Shown: piece after piece, positions 20,719 through 33,018 of the stretch
How the letters are laid out: every line of letters starts with the position of its first letter
Numbering within the stretch: position 1 is the stretch's first letter
Origin: Brassica napus
Taxonomy: Eukaryota > Streptophyta > Magnoliopsida > Brassicales > Brassicaceae
Reading direction: 5' to 3'
DNA length: 64,000 nt
NCBI RefSeq assembly: GCF_020379485.1
Contig: NC_063437.1
Coordinates: 21,849,726-21,913,725, forward strand
The notes under the pieces: model-generated
The model's database searches: none
Told to the model about the DNA's origin: nothing
The model's input: the letters and a program-made list of their open reading frames with translations, nothing else
Translations under genes and position numbers: made by a program

Positions 20719-22042
20719 ATGAGTGAAGAAACGTATGAAGAAACGATGGAAACAAGTCAATCTCCTCGTCCTGCTCCAAAACTGAACGAGAGGATCCTCT
20801 CAACTCTATCCAGGAGATCTGTAGCTGCGCATCCATGGCACGACCTTGAGATCGGTAACTTCACTTTTTTTTCAATGGCCCTTATAGTCACATCTACACA
20901 CAAATTTTGAAGTTTTATTTTGTTTTTTTCATTTCAGGTCCTGAAGCTCCATTAGTCTTCAATGTGGTATGTCTCTTAATTATACCTATTAGCCAAAATA
21001 ATTTTTTTTTCATTTCTCTTTTAATTTGTTAACAAGAGCCTCCTTGGTCAGGTGGTTGAGATCACAAAGGGAAGCAAAGTGAAATATGAACTTGACAAAA
21101 AGACCGGTCTTATCAAGGTAAGAGTAATGAAATTCACAGATTGTATCTTATTCTTTTCAAATAGTTCTTCTCATCGATGACATTGGGTTTCAATCTCAGG
21201 TTGACCGGATCTTGTACTCATCTGTTGTGTATCCTCACAACTACGGATTCATACCCAGGACATTGTGTGAAGACAATGATCCTCTTGATGTTCTTGTCCT
21301 CATGCAGGTACACAACATCAAAATCACTAGAGGAAATGTATCATCCATTTTTCAAAGTTTTTTTTAAACCTGTTTAAGCTTGTTTATAGGAACCAGTGCT
21401 TCCAGGATGTTTTCTCCGTGCTAGAGCCATTGGATTAATGCCCATGATTGATCAGGTTTCTCCTCTTCAATCTCTTACCACAAATATCCATAAATGTTTC
21501 CTTGCTTCTCATGCAACATAGAAAGAGCTAAAATGTTAAATCTTTTGCATTGAGAGAGTGAATAAGAATCAAACCTGAAGATGATGACTAACACTCATCA
21601 TACAGGGAGAGATGGACGACAAAATCATAGCCGTGTGTGCAGACGATCCAGAGTACAAACATTTCACCGACATCAAACAACTCGCTCCTCACCGCCTCTC
21701 AGAAATCCGCCGTTTCTTCGAAGACTGTAACCTCCTTTTCTTTATTTATAAGATCAAATTGTGAAAAAATAAAAAAAAACAATACCTAATGTTTTCTTTA
21801 TTGGATCTTATGCTTGTAGACAAGAAGAACGAGCACAAAGAGGTGGCTGTAAACGATTTCTTGCCATCGGAGAAGGCACATGAAGCAATCCAGTACTCCA
21901 TGTAACATTCCCCAAAACCCTAAACCTAAAATTTGCAAAACTTTGATAAAATATTGGAAAAGAGAGTAATGAATGTATAATCGTTTAATGAATTTACAGG
22001 GATCTATACGCTGAGTATATTCTCCATACGTTGAGGAGATGA
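20719..22042 (+). CDS. PPA3: Soluble inorganic pyrophosphatase, PPa3
   Basis: Cytosolic family I inorganic pyrophosphatase, hydrolysing PPi to two phosphates with Mg2+. It has 216 residues, the usual plant length, in eight exons: 20719-20854, 20938-20966, 21052-21117, 21200-21307, 21390-21455, 21606-21726, 21820-21901 and 22000-22042. All junctions are GT-AG and in phase. Landmarks are [49 protein letters not shown] and the active-site signature [10 protein letters not shown] with its metal-binding aspartates. [34 protein letters not shown] and [11 protein letters not shown] follow. It lies between the CURT1B side and NGA1, so it fits At2g46860 (PPa3) better than the other PPa paralogues. Confidence 0.93.
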
Positions 22043-22228
22043 ACCAGCAACAACAGGTTATCTTCACATACACGGAAAGAAGTTCATGCTTCGCAGCATC
22101 CCCCCAATGAAATATTTTCACGGAATTTATTATTTTGAATATTCATTTTCCGACATTATTTTGAATATTCATAGTTACATATATATGTTCAAATTTTCCA
22201 GTTTTGTCTTGTTAATTTTTTTTTTCGT

Positions 22229-22675
22229 TTCTTTTTCTTGTGATGTTGCAATTTTGTTGATTTGTGTAATTTGAAACTGATACAAACTGTCTTTTTCTTC
22301 TTTCGCTTTCTGTTTACCCACTGATTATTACTCAAATGTTGTTAGGTAACTTATTCACTAAGAACATTAATAGGATTTTTAGGGTAGAGTTCTTAGTGTA
22401 ATATAAAATACGTCTCTTAACTTTTAACTAAAAACACTAATTAAGAAATATTTTTAAATATGAGATATAAAAAATGTCTCTTAGCAGAAAAGTGTCAAAT
22501 CATACTCTAAGAATTTCAAACGGGTCTCCTTCATTAATCATTCTTTTTCTTGTGATGTTGCAATTTTTTTGATTTATGTAATTTGAAACTGAGGCAAACT
22601 GACTTTTTCTTCTTTCCTTTATGCTGACCCACTGATTATTTATCGCTCAAATGTTGTTTGGTAATTCGTTCACTA
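22229..22675 (+). repeat. Direct repeat pair, period 312 bp
   Basis: About 135 bp at 22229-22362 (CTTTTTCTTGTGATGTTGCA to CTCAAATGTTGTTAGGTAA) recurs at 22541-22675 with about 85-90% identity by eye. The intervening 178 bp begins and ends with related CTAAGAA words and may be an old insertion. It lies in the PPa3 3' flank. Confidence 0.75.
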
Positions 22676-23960
22676 ATGGGCTTTAGAATCTCTTTAGGCC
22701 CAAATATATCGGGCTTTTAAATTTTATTTTGAGTACTCTTTTATTTTTCTCTTAAGATGCAAAAGAAAAACAAAAAGAAAACGTCAGAAAAGAGAGAAAA
22801 ATCGTAACGAGATCTCTCTATCTGTGTACACTAACACTACAGAACATTGAACATAAACAGATTTTGTTTAGTTGGTAAATATTGTGAAGTGTGGATCCAA
22901 ATGAGAAAGCGACTAAACGTGAGTAGCACATATATAGATAGAGAATGGGCTATTGGATTTATCATCTATATCGTATTTATTTTGGGCCTCACTTTTTTCA
23001 TTGGGACCACCCTATAGTCCCCTCCAATTTGTTTTTCTTTTAAACTGTAATCAACTAAATGACGAGTTAACTGTAAAATATGGTCCGACATGTGTACGTG
23101 AGTATGTATGTATTTATCAAATATGATGTATATATAATTAGTATTTTAAGATTTGTAACAGTGATTGAATGATTGAATAAATGTGAATATAAGATTGGAG
23201 CTGTAGGGGAAGCTGACATACATCAATGGAGTTATACACTAATATACGAATGTCTAATAGTATAAAGTTTGATAGATAATAGTGAAAGCATCCAAATTCA
23301 ATATACAGTGTTTCTGGCCTTCGTAGTTGAGACAGCCTGAGCGGTTTGATTCCTTTGCGTCCATCCTACCATACAAACCGACCCCATCTTATTATATTTC
23401 TCATTTATATTTCATCCACATAAACAAATCTAACATATTTTCTTTCACTATCACTAAATAGTTTGTTTTACTTTTAGTAATAGTACTATAGGCTAACTAG
23501 CACCACTAACATTAAATCATAGTTAAAAATCATAGTTAAAAATACTGAAAATATGTAAAAAAGGATGATGAAACCAAATTATGTGAACATAATGAAAACA
23601 TATTGAAGACTATTATTGTTTTTTCCTTTTCGCACATGGACTTTTCAAGTAGATGCATGCTTAAAAGACTAATTATGTTTTTCATTTTTTTTTAATGGAG
23701 AAGGCAGGCTAGAGAGATAGAGATGGATAGAGCCTTAGACTCTTGGGGCAAATGACAACTTGAGCATGTTGTTGCCATTATCGCACCACCGATTCTCCGT
23801 TTTTAAGATTTTAAGTTAAGCAAAATAATTTTAAAAATTGGACCGCCTTCAACTTCACCACTACCTCTTCGATGGCGACCGATCTTATATGTATTATTAT
23901 CATACCTTTTTTAACAATCAATAATGGTCGATTTAATTAAATTAACACGAGTGACTCTAA
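22676..23960 (+). other. AT-rich gene-poor spacer
   Basis: No coding or RNA gene is recognisable. A run CATAGTTAAAAATCATAGTTAAAAAT at about 23518-23542 is a short direct duplication (unit CATAGTTAAAAAT). Nothing else stands out. Confidence 0.4.
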
Positions 23961-24248
23961 GAGCACCCGCAATGGGAATCCTTAACGGGGAGTCCTTAGG
24001 GAAAAAATAATTAAATAATCGGTAGACCCCACCAAAAGGTAAGGATTCAATCCTTAAAATTTCTAAATAAGGACTCTTTCTTAGTGAATCATTGCACTAT
24101 TTGCGGGTTTCGACGACATGTGGCGACCCGTGATTGGTTGATATTTATTTTTTTTATCTAAAAAAGAATAAATAAATAATAATATTTAAAAAATCAAAAT
24201 ACACTTTTTCTAAGGACTCCTCTTAGAGTAACACTATTGCAGGTGTTC
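23961..24248. mobile_element. Tourist-like MITE (PIF/Harbinger type), 288 bp
   Basis: Imperfect terminal inverted repeats: GAGCACCCGCAATGGGA at the left and, read inward from the right, GAACACCTGCAATAGTG. Subterminal AAGGACTCC or GGAGTCCTT words also mirror each other. The element is flanked by TAA on both sides (23958-23960 and 24249-24251), matching the TWA target duplication of PIF/Harbinger elements. It has no coding capacity. Confidence 0.75.
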
Positions 24249-25679
24249 TAAGGAGATCGCGTCGGTCCAAAAACCTACAACTAATTTATAATATAAACAT
24301 TATCTTTATAAAAAACAGAGAAACCCTAATTTTCTAAAGGCTACATTTTCTTGTCTTGCCCACATACACACCTTAATGGGTCGAGCAAAAGCCAGGCATG
24401 CCATACCCCCAATCTATTGATCGAACTATTTATAGTCATGTGCAGTATGATCAATTAATAACGTAATTATACATTGAATTAAATGTACATATTGGATGCG
24501 TGTGTATGTTGCCAAAAAAAAAGTTGGGTCGAGATGCGTATGGTGGTTTTTCTGGTTAATAGTTGATTTTAGAAGAAAAACAAAAATTACAAGATTTAAT
24601 TTTTAATTTAGAGAGGATTTAAATTAGAGAGGATATAGAGTTTGGCCTTGGCATTTGAAAGGATGGGAAGACTCTATGGGATTAAGAAGGTCTCAGGTGA
24701 TGGACAAATTAAAGAAATTAAGGATCGCGAGTGGGCATTTATTTAAACAAGAAAGAGTGCGAGTCTGGATTTTTCGGTATACATTAAAAAGTGGTCCTTA
24801 CCCTAAACCCCATCTTTTCCTTCTTTCATTATCATATGCTTTATATATCTCTCTATACGTACACCTACTCACCATCATTATCATAAGCTAATCTGGCACA
24901 TTAAACAACTATTATAAATTGGGTTTGCAAAATTCTACTTTAATTCCATAGCAAACTAATTCGATTCGTTCTTGTGTGTGTTAATTATAGCCATATATAG
25001 TATGAGCTAGGTTCAAATTTGGAATGTAATGCTGTGGTTGTAGTTATGAGGCTTTTGCTACGGAAATGGCTATTGATCATAACCTTTTTGGTTAACAAAG
25101 TGTTCCGCATTTAAAATAATGAAAATAACATATTATTGACTTTGAAAAGAAAAAAAAACAAGAAAAAGCAAGACAATAAAAACTGGATTTTGTGAGAGAT
25201 TTTAAAAGTTGTTAAGTTTTAAGAAGTGTTAGAGTAAATAAACAATTGAAATACCATATCAGATATTAGACCAAAGAAAAACGAATATAAGTGTGGTTAA
25301 ACTCAGCTTAGTATGGAGATCTTTTTTTGGAAAATAACTAATTCAGGAACAAAATTTCGAGGGTTTAGATTCAAAGCGGATAATAACATACTAATCGGGT
25401 GGTTAGACTTTTGATGACATATATTTAGTTTTAGTAGAGCATATATCCCTAGCAAAGAGCATTTAGTCTCTTTCTTGTAGAGCATTTAGTCCACGAAGAC
25501 ATTTTATCCGTCACAACAAATTGATAGAAAAATTAAGGTTTTGTGATTATTGGTTTGAGAGAAATTATTTGAATAAATAAGTAATTAAATATCAGATATT
25601 AGACTGCAAAAATCTAATATATAAGTCTGTTTCAATTCTATTTAATGTGAGATTTTTTGGAATAATCGATCCAAAAATT
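24249..25679 (+). other. AT-rich spacer
   Basis: No gene recognised. TATA-like runs near 24840-24855 have no gene behind them. Confidence 0.4.
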
Positions 25680-25691
25680 AAACTGTTAAAG

Positions 25692-26017
25692 TTTTTTTTT
25701 TTTGAACAAACCAAACTTTCATCACTTAAATAGGAAAACTCAAACAGAGTCGATAAGGTTCATCAAGGCCAGTTTAGCCAAAGCATCAGCTTCGGTATTC
25801 TTGAGCCTTGGTACATGCCGAAAAGAAACAGCAGAAAAGGAATTACATAAATGTTCAATATCATACAGCACTCCAAAAGGTTCGGTGATCCTTCCTCTTG
25901 ATGTAATGGCTGTAATGAGAGACTGTGAGTCCGACCAAATGGTCAACGTTCTTAGTCCCATTCTGACTGCTTCTAAGAGAGCAGTTTTAACCGCTAAAGC
26001 TTCTGCAGTTTTACTGC
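25692..26017 (-). mobile_element. LINE 3' fragment with RNase H domain, poly(A) and target duplication
   Basis: Read on the minus strand, 26017 down to 25740 encodes an RNase H-like (RVT_3) segment: AEALAVKTALLEAVRMGLRT, IWSDSQSLITAI, a VSFRHVPRLKNTEADALAKLA segment, then a stop at 25740. The D of WSDSQ and the final ADALA are typical of LINE-encoded plant RNase H. A short 3'UTR (TTTGGTTTGTTC) and a 12-A tail (T run at 25692-25703) follow. The flanks AAACTGTTAAAG (25680-25691) and AAACTGTTAGAG (26018-26029) form a 12-bp target duplication with one mismatch. It differs from the LINE family at 8-11 kb, which has zf-RVT and no RNase H. Confidence 0.82.
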
Positions 26018-26029
26018 AAACTGTTAGAG

Positions 26030-28093
26030 TTTAGGTTCAAATAAATTGCTTATTTACTCTAACAAGAACGTTAAATTAATTGCATTAGAGTCTGTCTCTG
26101 ATTCAGTGAATACTGAAAAAGTTGACCCCTTGACCGTGATCGTGAAATCTATATATGATTTTCTAATTTTAATGCTCCAAAAATAAATTACCAGTCAAGA
26201 CTCAAACCTAATTAAAAAACTGACAGAAATATATATGGAAAAAGAGTACTCTAAGTTCTTAAATTAATGTAATTGTATACATATTTACATTTTTTATTGT
26301 TCAAGTTTAGTGTGGGTATTGAAACGATAAATATATTTTGTTCTGTCAAATGAAGCAACAGTACGTTTTTAACAATACTGGTAATACTATCAATCCCTTG
26401 TGCATTAAACTCTAGCTACACGACTCGAGGCTCGAGCTATTGATGTTTGGTAGAGCAAATAACAACTATATGATCCTTTAAGGCATTAATATTTGGAAAG
26501 CTAAATCCCCATCTTCAAGTCTAAACATCGAAACTAAGTTGATTGATTTTGTGGATTCAATTCATATTTAAAATTTAGAAATAGGTTGATAGGAATTGAA
26601 GAGTTGGATGTATGGAAATAGAGAGGTCCCCCAGCCCCAGGACATAGCTTTGAAAAGGACGACGCTACGGGCTCCTCGTAATTTCTTGACATTTCTTGTA
26701 TTTTTCTCTCTCTCTCTACAAGAAATCACAGAAATAGAGAGATGCTAATATGTAAAGATTGACAAAAAAATAGAGGTGAAGAGGAGAACAAAAAATAATT
26801 GTATTCATTTATATAAAGAAATTTAATCGGATTTTCTTTTCTTGTGCTTAGCTAATTTTACTGATCATAATTTATGACTCATATTTCTTTTGCTGATAGC
26901 TTGCTATCATCCAGACTAATATTTAAATCAATTATATATCGTACTTAGGGGGGTAATATTATAAGATGTGCATGAAAGAAGAGACAACCCATTATATTTA
27001 GAAAGTTACAAAGGAACATGACGGTAAGCCATGCAAATAGTAATGTATTAAAAAGTACAATGTTCCAAAAAAAAGTATCTTAGCAAACAGTTTGATATAT
27101 ATTACGAAACAATTTGGAGTGTTAATTAAGATTTCAAATCAATAACGATTAAACAGAAGAAAACATTGTATCGACCACTAGAGGCTTTTGTGTCTAGCCA
27201 ATTATGGACTGAGGATGAGGTTTTTGGACCACGTTTATGAAAAATTTGTGACAGGCTGTTAGTAAGGAAATAGTATAACCGTATAACTATCTACTATATA
27301 ATAGCGTCGCTTAACAGGAAAAAGACTATACGATTTTTTTTAATAAAGTTATAAACTTTAATCATCAACCAGCTAGCACTTGATTACCGTTAACCGAAAT
27401 TAGACAAAGGGACAAGGAGTTGCTTAGTCTCTGTCAGGACCACGTACATAAAAAGATATAGATTAACTATAAGTGAAAACAATCAATTTACCTAGTTATA
27501 TCAAGGGTTTGGAACTATGCTGACATTGTTAAAGCATGCATCTCTAACTAAAAAAATATTGAACGACAAAAAAAATATTGAAAAATAAAAATAAAGACAG
27601 GAAAGGAAAGGAAAGGAAAGATAAATAAAAAGGTTCTTTTTTGACAAAAACTGTAAAAACATTATGATACATGTTTTTATCACTTATCACTTTATGATTA
27701 GTTTGTTTTTATAATCTAAATTTTAATTAATTTATGATAAAATTATTATTGTTATATATATCATAGATAATGATGTGTTCATAAATTTATTAAAATTTTC
27801 ACTTTAAAACTATTGATCTCTTTTTACTTCTTTGATAAATTAAGAATCCAAAGAAAAACTTCGGTTGGAGATGGCTTTCCAAGCTGTTTGTATGATGCGC
27901 TGGAACAAACAAATGTATCGATTCTCGTTTTGTGCGAAAGTTATATATCTTGAGCCATAAACTCTAAGATTCTTTGGCCGGTCCAAGAATAATGAGATAC
28001 CAAGTCTATTTTAGATAATCTTTTCGATTGGTTGTGATCAAGCTTGTGTATCCAACTTTTAAACTGGCCTGGCCAATCCTTTTGAAGAAAAAT
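26030..28093 (+). other. AT-rich spacer
   Basis: No gene recognised. Three copies of GGAAA occur around 27600-27615, and AT-rich DNA dominates. Only low-scoring short open frames are present. Confidence 0.4.
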
Positions 28094-28979
28094 AGGGCTG
28101 TTCAATATGGTAAAACCGAACCGTACCGAACCGAACCGAACCGAAATAGACAATATGGTTTGGTTTTGGTATATACCATATAAACCGAATGGATATAATT
28201 TTATAAAAACCGTAGGATTTGGATATGGTTTGGTATATAACCGATTAAACCGAATAAACCGAACAAAACCGATTAAAAGTAGAAACATGTAAATATGTAT
28301 CTATTTTAAAATAATACATGAAAATCTATTTGTTACATAAGTTAAATTTGTGTTAATAACTATTACCATAATTTTATAGTAATAAAAAACCTTAATTTGT
28401 AAAACACTTGAACTATAACTAAATAACAATACATCGCAATTCATACATCTTATTTTCTAAGTCTTTTTTGATATTTTTGATTTATTTTAGTATGCACTTA
28501 ATTAATATGAAGATTATAAATTTGATGGACAATAATTAATGGGAAATTTTCAATTGAAAAAACATGACTTTAATGAACACTAAATATGGAAGAGTGAAAA
28601 AACTTTTCTTTTATGTTTCTGTTTTGTTTCATATTTTTATTTTCAAAATTTCAAGCTTTGATTTTAGTTATAGAATTGATTATTTTATTTGATGGTAGAA
28701 GCATTTTTACTTTTTTGTTCATCTATTTGAACATGTAATATATTTTTAATAAATGACTGTGTTGACAATATGACTCTAAAATTCATATAATATGATCTCA
28801 AACAAAATAATTATGTTTTTTGGTATAAAACCGAATAAACCGAATACCGACAGTATATAAACCAAACCGAACCGAAGTAAATATGGATTTAGAATGGTAG
28901 TTATATTTTACTAACCGAAATACCGAAAACCGAAAAAAACCGAACCGAAACCGAACCGATATCCGGATTGAACACCCCT
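28094..28979. mobile_element. Non-autonomous hAT-like element with CCGAA-pentamer arrays
   Basis: The ends are inverted: AGGGCTGTTCAATATGG at the left and, from the right end inward, AGGGGTGTTCAATCCGG. Both are followed by subterminal arrays of ACCGAA and CCGAAC pentamers (28113-28145, 28240-28275, 28830-28960). Flanks AGAAAAAT (28086-28093) and AGAAAAAG (28980-28987) are consistent with an 8-bp hAT target duplication with one mismatch. The interior (about 28300-28800) is AT-rich without coding sequence. Confidence 0.65.
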
Positions 28980-29735
28980 AGAAAAAGTAATCGGCCAACC
29001 AAACAATATATACATATTAAGATGTTGACTGATCCTTGATATATATATGTATATCATAACTCTGAGAAGATATAACAACATACTAGATTATTTACTCTGA
29101 ATCCGGAAAATAAAAGTGACTCAAAACACTTTTTATATCTTAAAAGTTAAATAAGTTTTAAACTAGCTAGATAATATATCGACAAGTGGACAGTTTGATA
29201 AGAATTCTTATTTTTATAGTAGGCAAAAAAATAACTATTTTAGGTTTAGGTCATGTTAAAATTAACGAGATGTATGTTATAGACTTATAGTCTTAGCTTA
29301 TATAGCTCAGTAACGATTTTAGGTTTAGTGTCATGTTAAAATGAGATGCCTGTTATAGCGCAGTTGTTAGGTTCTAATTTCTGCCGTTCAGAAGAAAAAG
29401 GCCCTAATTTTCTGTTGTGGTAACTAACAAGATATATTTATTACATTTGTAAATATTTAATTTGTAACATTAACGTAATTACTATCGACTGATCTTTTTG
29501 ATTATCCATGATTTATTTTGGTTATTTTGATGTTTTGATCATCCATGATTTATTTTAGTTATATATATAAATAGCAACTGATTACATAGACATGTAAATA
29601 AGCCAAAATATAATAATATTAAAGTGGTCATAAATTGGATTTTATTATTACAAGGTAAGAGGTATTAATGTGTTGATTAATATAAAAAAAACACCCAAAC
29701 ACATACAATGTTAGACATAATTGTGAATAATTTAT
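28980..29735 (+). other. AT-rich spacer with short direct duplication
   Basis: A segment TAGGTTTAG-GTCATGTTAAAAT is duplicated at about 29240-29262 and 29319-29342. There is no gene. Confidence 0.4.
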
Positions 29736-31082
29736 GGGAAAATTGGAAAAATGAGACACTTTAAACTTTTATTTGTCACAATAAGACTTTTGATATTTTG
29801 GACAATTCTGGACATATTTTACCCTTTTTTTATGGAAAAAATAGTAAATTGAATTTTAAAAATGTTAAAAAATATAAAAACTATTGGAAACATAAGTATG
29901 CAATATATATGTTTAAAAGTTTTTTTTTTAAAAAGTAGAATCATATTTTATTTTATCTTCTAGTTAGAGTTAGAATACTCATTCTGGTAATCTACTTAGT
30001 CTAGAAACCGGATACTAAGTTTTATACATATATATATCTTGGGTATACAACATAAACTAGCATTTCTTATATATTCTAACAAAGCTATATTTCGAAACGT
30101 TATAATCAAGAAGGATGCCTTCAGTGTGCCTACAGCTTGATAACGACATATAGCCACAACGCAGTGATATACCTTATTTATATTTTGTGCCTTAACATGT
30201 TCTGTCTTTTACCTTACGTGGCGCTTAAGGAAGAATATGTTTCAAATCTACTCTACTGTGTTTTGAGTTAGCTAAGATATATATTCTACGGGAAATCCGA
30301 AAAATATGGAAACTTCCATATTCGGTTAAAAATGTTTCCTAAATCTAAATTAAATATTTTCTAAATATCTCATAGAATATTTTCTGCCACCTTTTTTTCC
30401 TCAGTATCTTTCTCTCCCACATTTTTTTCCTCCCAAGAATCCGTTTACCGTGCGGTGAAAGACGAAGACGACAGGAGAAACAAGACAGGATCGTCCATCG
30501 AGGAAGTCATGGTCCACATACTCGCTTGGTCTGCTCAGTAACAGCAACATAATGGGGAAGACATGAGTTTGTGCTCCAACAAAGCACAAAGGTTCATTCC
30601 GTTGCAGGCTACATCGTTCATCAGCCACCAGTCAAAGTGCAGCTACTACACAACTTGATCTCCCAAAGCCCTTGCGTTCTTCTAGTCATCTCGATGATTT
30701 ATAATATATACACAATCTCTTGCGTTGCTGTTTGCATATACTAATGCTAAGTATTGTATTCACATGTAGTATGTTAATGCTCTGAGAGAAAATAAAAGTA
30801 TCAAAACTTGTTTAATTCATATTCTTAGTACAAAAAAGCTAGATCAATGTAAGTGAAGGTTCACTCTGTTGACTTGCAGAAGCTAATGGCAAATGCCACT
30901 GATACATATATTATAAAGCCTTTGATCAATCAGCAATATCTTCACATGCCTCTTCTTAATCAACCTGCAATATCTTCACATGCCTCTTCTTAATCTTTTA
31001 AGAAACGCCGAAAACCTAAATCAGGAAAAAACAAAACCATAAATACAAAAGAAATGCATCATTATCCTTTCAAGAAATAAGA

Positions 31083-31522
31083 TATAAACAAAATACTGAC
31101 CGATGCTAGGACATCTGTGGAGAGACCAGGTTTGCTCTGAGACACCTCATTTTTGATTCTGTCTGAACTGACGAACCACCCTAGGTGGGAAGACTTGTGC
31201 TGGATCAGCGTTGCTGCCTGATTCTTCATGAATCTTTCGCTTCTGCCAAACATCAAAAACAGAGAATAACACATAACCAAACATCAAGTTAGAGTAGAGA
31301 GAAAATCAATACAGTACCTTCAAAGAGTCAGCATGCTAGCACTAGCATGGATTACAAGTTTAAAAAAGGAACACAAAGCTGTAACTTAGAATGTTAGAAA
31401 AAGTGAGCACCTTCTTCATTCGTTCATCAATCTCGGTCATGGCACGAGACATCTCTACTTTTAGATAAAAAGTCCTTCTCTCTTTTAGCAGCAGACATAA
31501 CCATATTCAGTTTTTGTTTCTG
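31083..31522 (-). pseudogene. Captured ESF2/ABT1-like gene fragment inside the MULE
   Basis: On the minus strand, after an acceptor TATACAG, the DNA reads KQKLNMVMSAAKREKDFLSK. A one-base shift later it reads VEMSRAMTEIDERMKK, then a GT donor. After a second acceptor TGGCAG it reads KRKIHEESGSNADPAQVF, VVRQFRQNQ and, in another frame, EVSQSKPGLSTDVLAS. The pattern AAKREKDF...VE-SRA-TEI-ERMKKKRK...RQFRQ...SKPGLS-DVLA resembles the C-terminal tail of plant ESF2/ABT1 pre-rRNA-processing RNA-binding proteins as I remember it. At least two frameshifts break it. Confidence 0.5.
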
Positions 31523-31626
31523 TATAAGATGATTAATCAACCTAAAACTAATTTAGTTTAAGAAAGATGACAAATCATTTTTACAAAAATCTAGGGTTAA
31601 AAGAATCAATACAAGAAATCGCATAC

Positions 31627-31911
31627 CTAGTGTGAAGAAACATGAGATGCAGATGAAATTGAAGAAAGAACACTTCGATTTCTTAATGAACCGAACCGTC
31701 CGACGAAACTCCTTGGGGAAGAACACTTCGATTTCGTTGTTAGAGACGAGGAGGATGACAAAAACGACGACAAAAACGAGGTTAGAGACGAAAGGCCCGA
31801 CGAAACAATGATTTTCTCCAAGAACACTAAATCACCATGGATGGATTGAAGTAGAGCTTCGACGGAGAAGACAGGGTAAAAAAAATTAGGGCAAAGGGAA
31901 GTCATACCCAT
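31627..31911 (-). other. Open frame of unknown origin inside the MULE
   Basis: A 94-codon minus-strand frame begins MGMTSLCPNFFYPVFSVEAL and is Ser-rich (SSFLSSFLSSSSSL). It lies upstream of the ESF2/ABT1-like pieces in the same orientation and could be the 5' exon of a chimeric captured transcript. I do not recognise the family. Confidence 0.3.
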
Positions 31912-32128
31912 TAACCGTGTTTCTTCTTTTTCTCCCTTTTTAATTAATTTAATACTAAATCAATTAGGGAAAAATCATAATTTATTATAATAATTAATTT
32001 GTTATTCTAAGGGTATTATGGTATTCACAGAAATTAAAATCTTATTTTCCTAAAAAATCTGCTAAAAATCTTATTGAGACAAATCTAAGTTCAAAATGTC
32101 TCATTTTTCTAATTTTCCCATAATTTAT

Positions 32129-33018
32129 ACACCAAGAAGAAATTAAGAGAGAGAAGGGGAACCATAACAAAAAGTCAACAGTAAATACCAAACTAAAACA
32201 ACATGCCAATCTTGTCTTTGTGAAACCAAAAACTGCAGCAACCCCATGAAAAAGGTCCCCATTCGATACTGAGCATTTACTAAGGCGAGATTGTTTATTA
32301 AGTAGTAGTATTTGTAAATCACTTTGATTGTTGATAGTTTTACGATTCTAATTATTTGAAAAAAAAAAAAAATTCCCTAAGAACGCGACATTATCATCTC
32401 CTTTCTCTTAATATCTCAACTCTTTACGATCTGTATTCGTTAAACAAATTTGATTTCTTTGGCAAATTAAAAATATTTTTGTATGGAAATTAATTAAAAG
32501 TATAGTTTATGGAAGGAGGAAAAGAAGAAACTAAGATAGTGGTAAAAGGACAATAATGTCACATGAACTGAACCAGATCTATTCAAGGGGTCCCTCTAAA
32601 TTGGTTCTCTCTTGCCCATATCTCCATCATTCTCATTATAACATTCAAGATTTCTATCATTCTTCAAAAAAAAATCTTAACAGTACTTTTTGTTTTCTTC
32701 CACTATAACTCTGAGAGCTATAGCTATTAGCCTATTGCAGAAAACCAGTGAAAGATAGAGATGAGAAAGAGAGAGAGAGAGATCATGCTGATAAGAAGTT
32801 AGGCAAAACTAACTTTCTATTTATGTATAATTAGGTCAATCACATCACCAATTTAACCTTTTTTCCTCCTCTAAATCTCCTTCACTTCTCCTCCTCTCCT
32901 TCCAAAATTAGGGTTTGTTGTTTCTCACTTTATTTCTCAATTTTCAAAGTCATCCAATCTGGATTCAAGCCAAGAACCCAATCTTAGCCACACAATTAAG
33001 AGATCTGACTTCTAAAAG
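32129..33018 (+). promoter_or_regulatory. NGA1 upstream region
   Basis: About 900 bp precede the NGA1 start. It contains an AG microsatellite (about 32767-32781) and T/C-rich leader-like DNA just before the ATG (32850-33018). I see no convincing TATA box close to a defined leader. Confidence 0.4.

Larger units (their letters stand above)
29736..32119. mobile_element. Mutator-like element with long TIRs and 9-bp TSD (Pack-MULE-like)
   Basis: The terminal inverted repeats are about 50 bp and roughly 88% identical: left GGGAAAATTGGAAAAATGAG, right end inward GGGAAAATTAGAAAAATGAG. A perfect 9-bp target duplication ATAATTTAT flanks it (29727-29735 and 32120-32128). These are Mutator-superfamily hallmarks. 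No transposase is seen. The 2.4-kb interior is less AT-rich than its surroundings and contains exon-like, spliced-looking gene pieces on the minus strand, so it looks like a gene-capturing Pack-MULE. A 29-bp unit is repeated at about 30933-30961 and 30967-30995. Confidence 0.85.

Noticed and set aside
24837..24870. TATA box of an unannotated gene
   Set aside because: No open frame or splice signals follow it.
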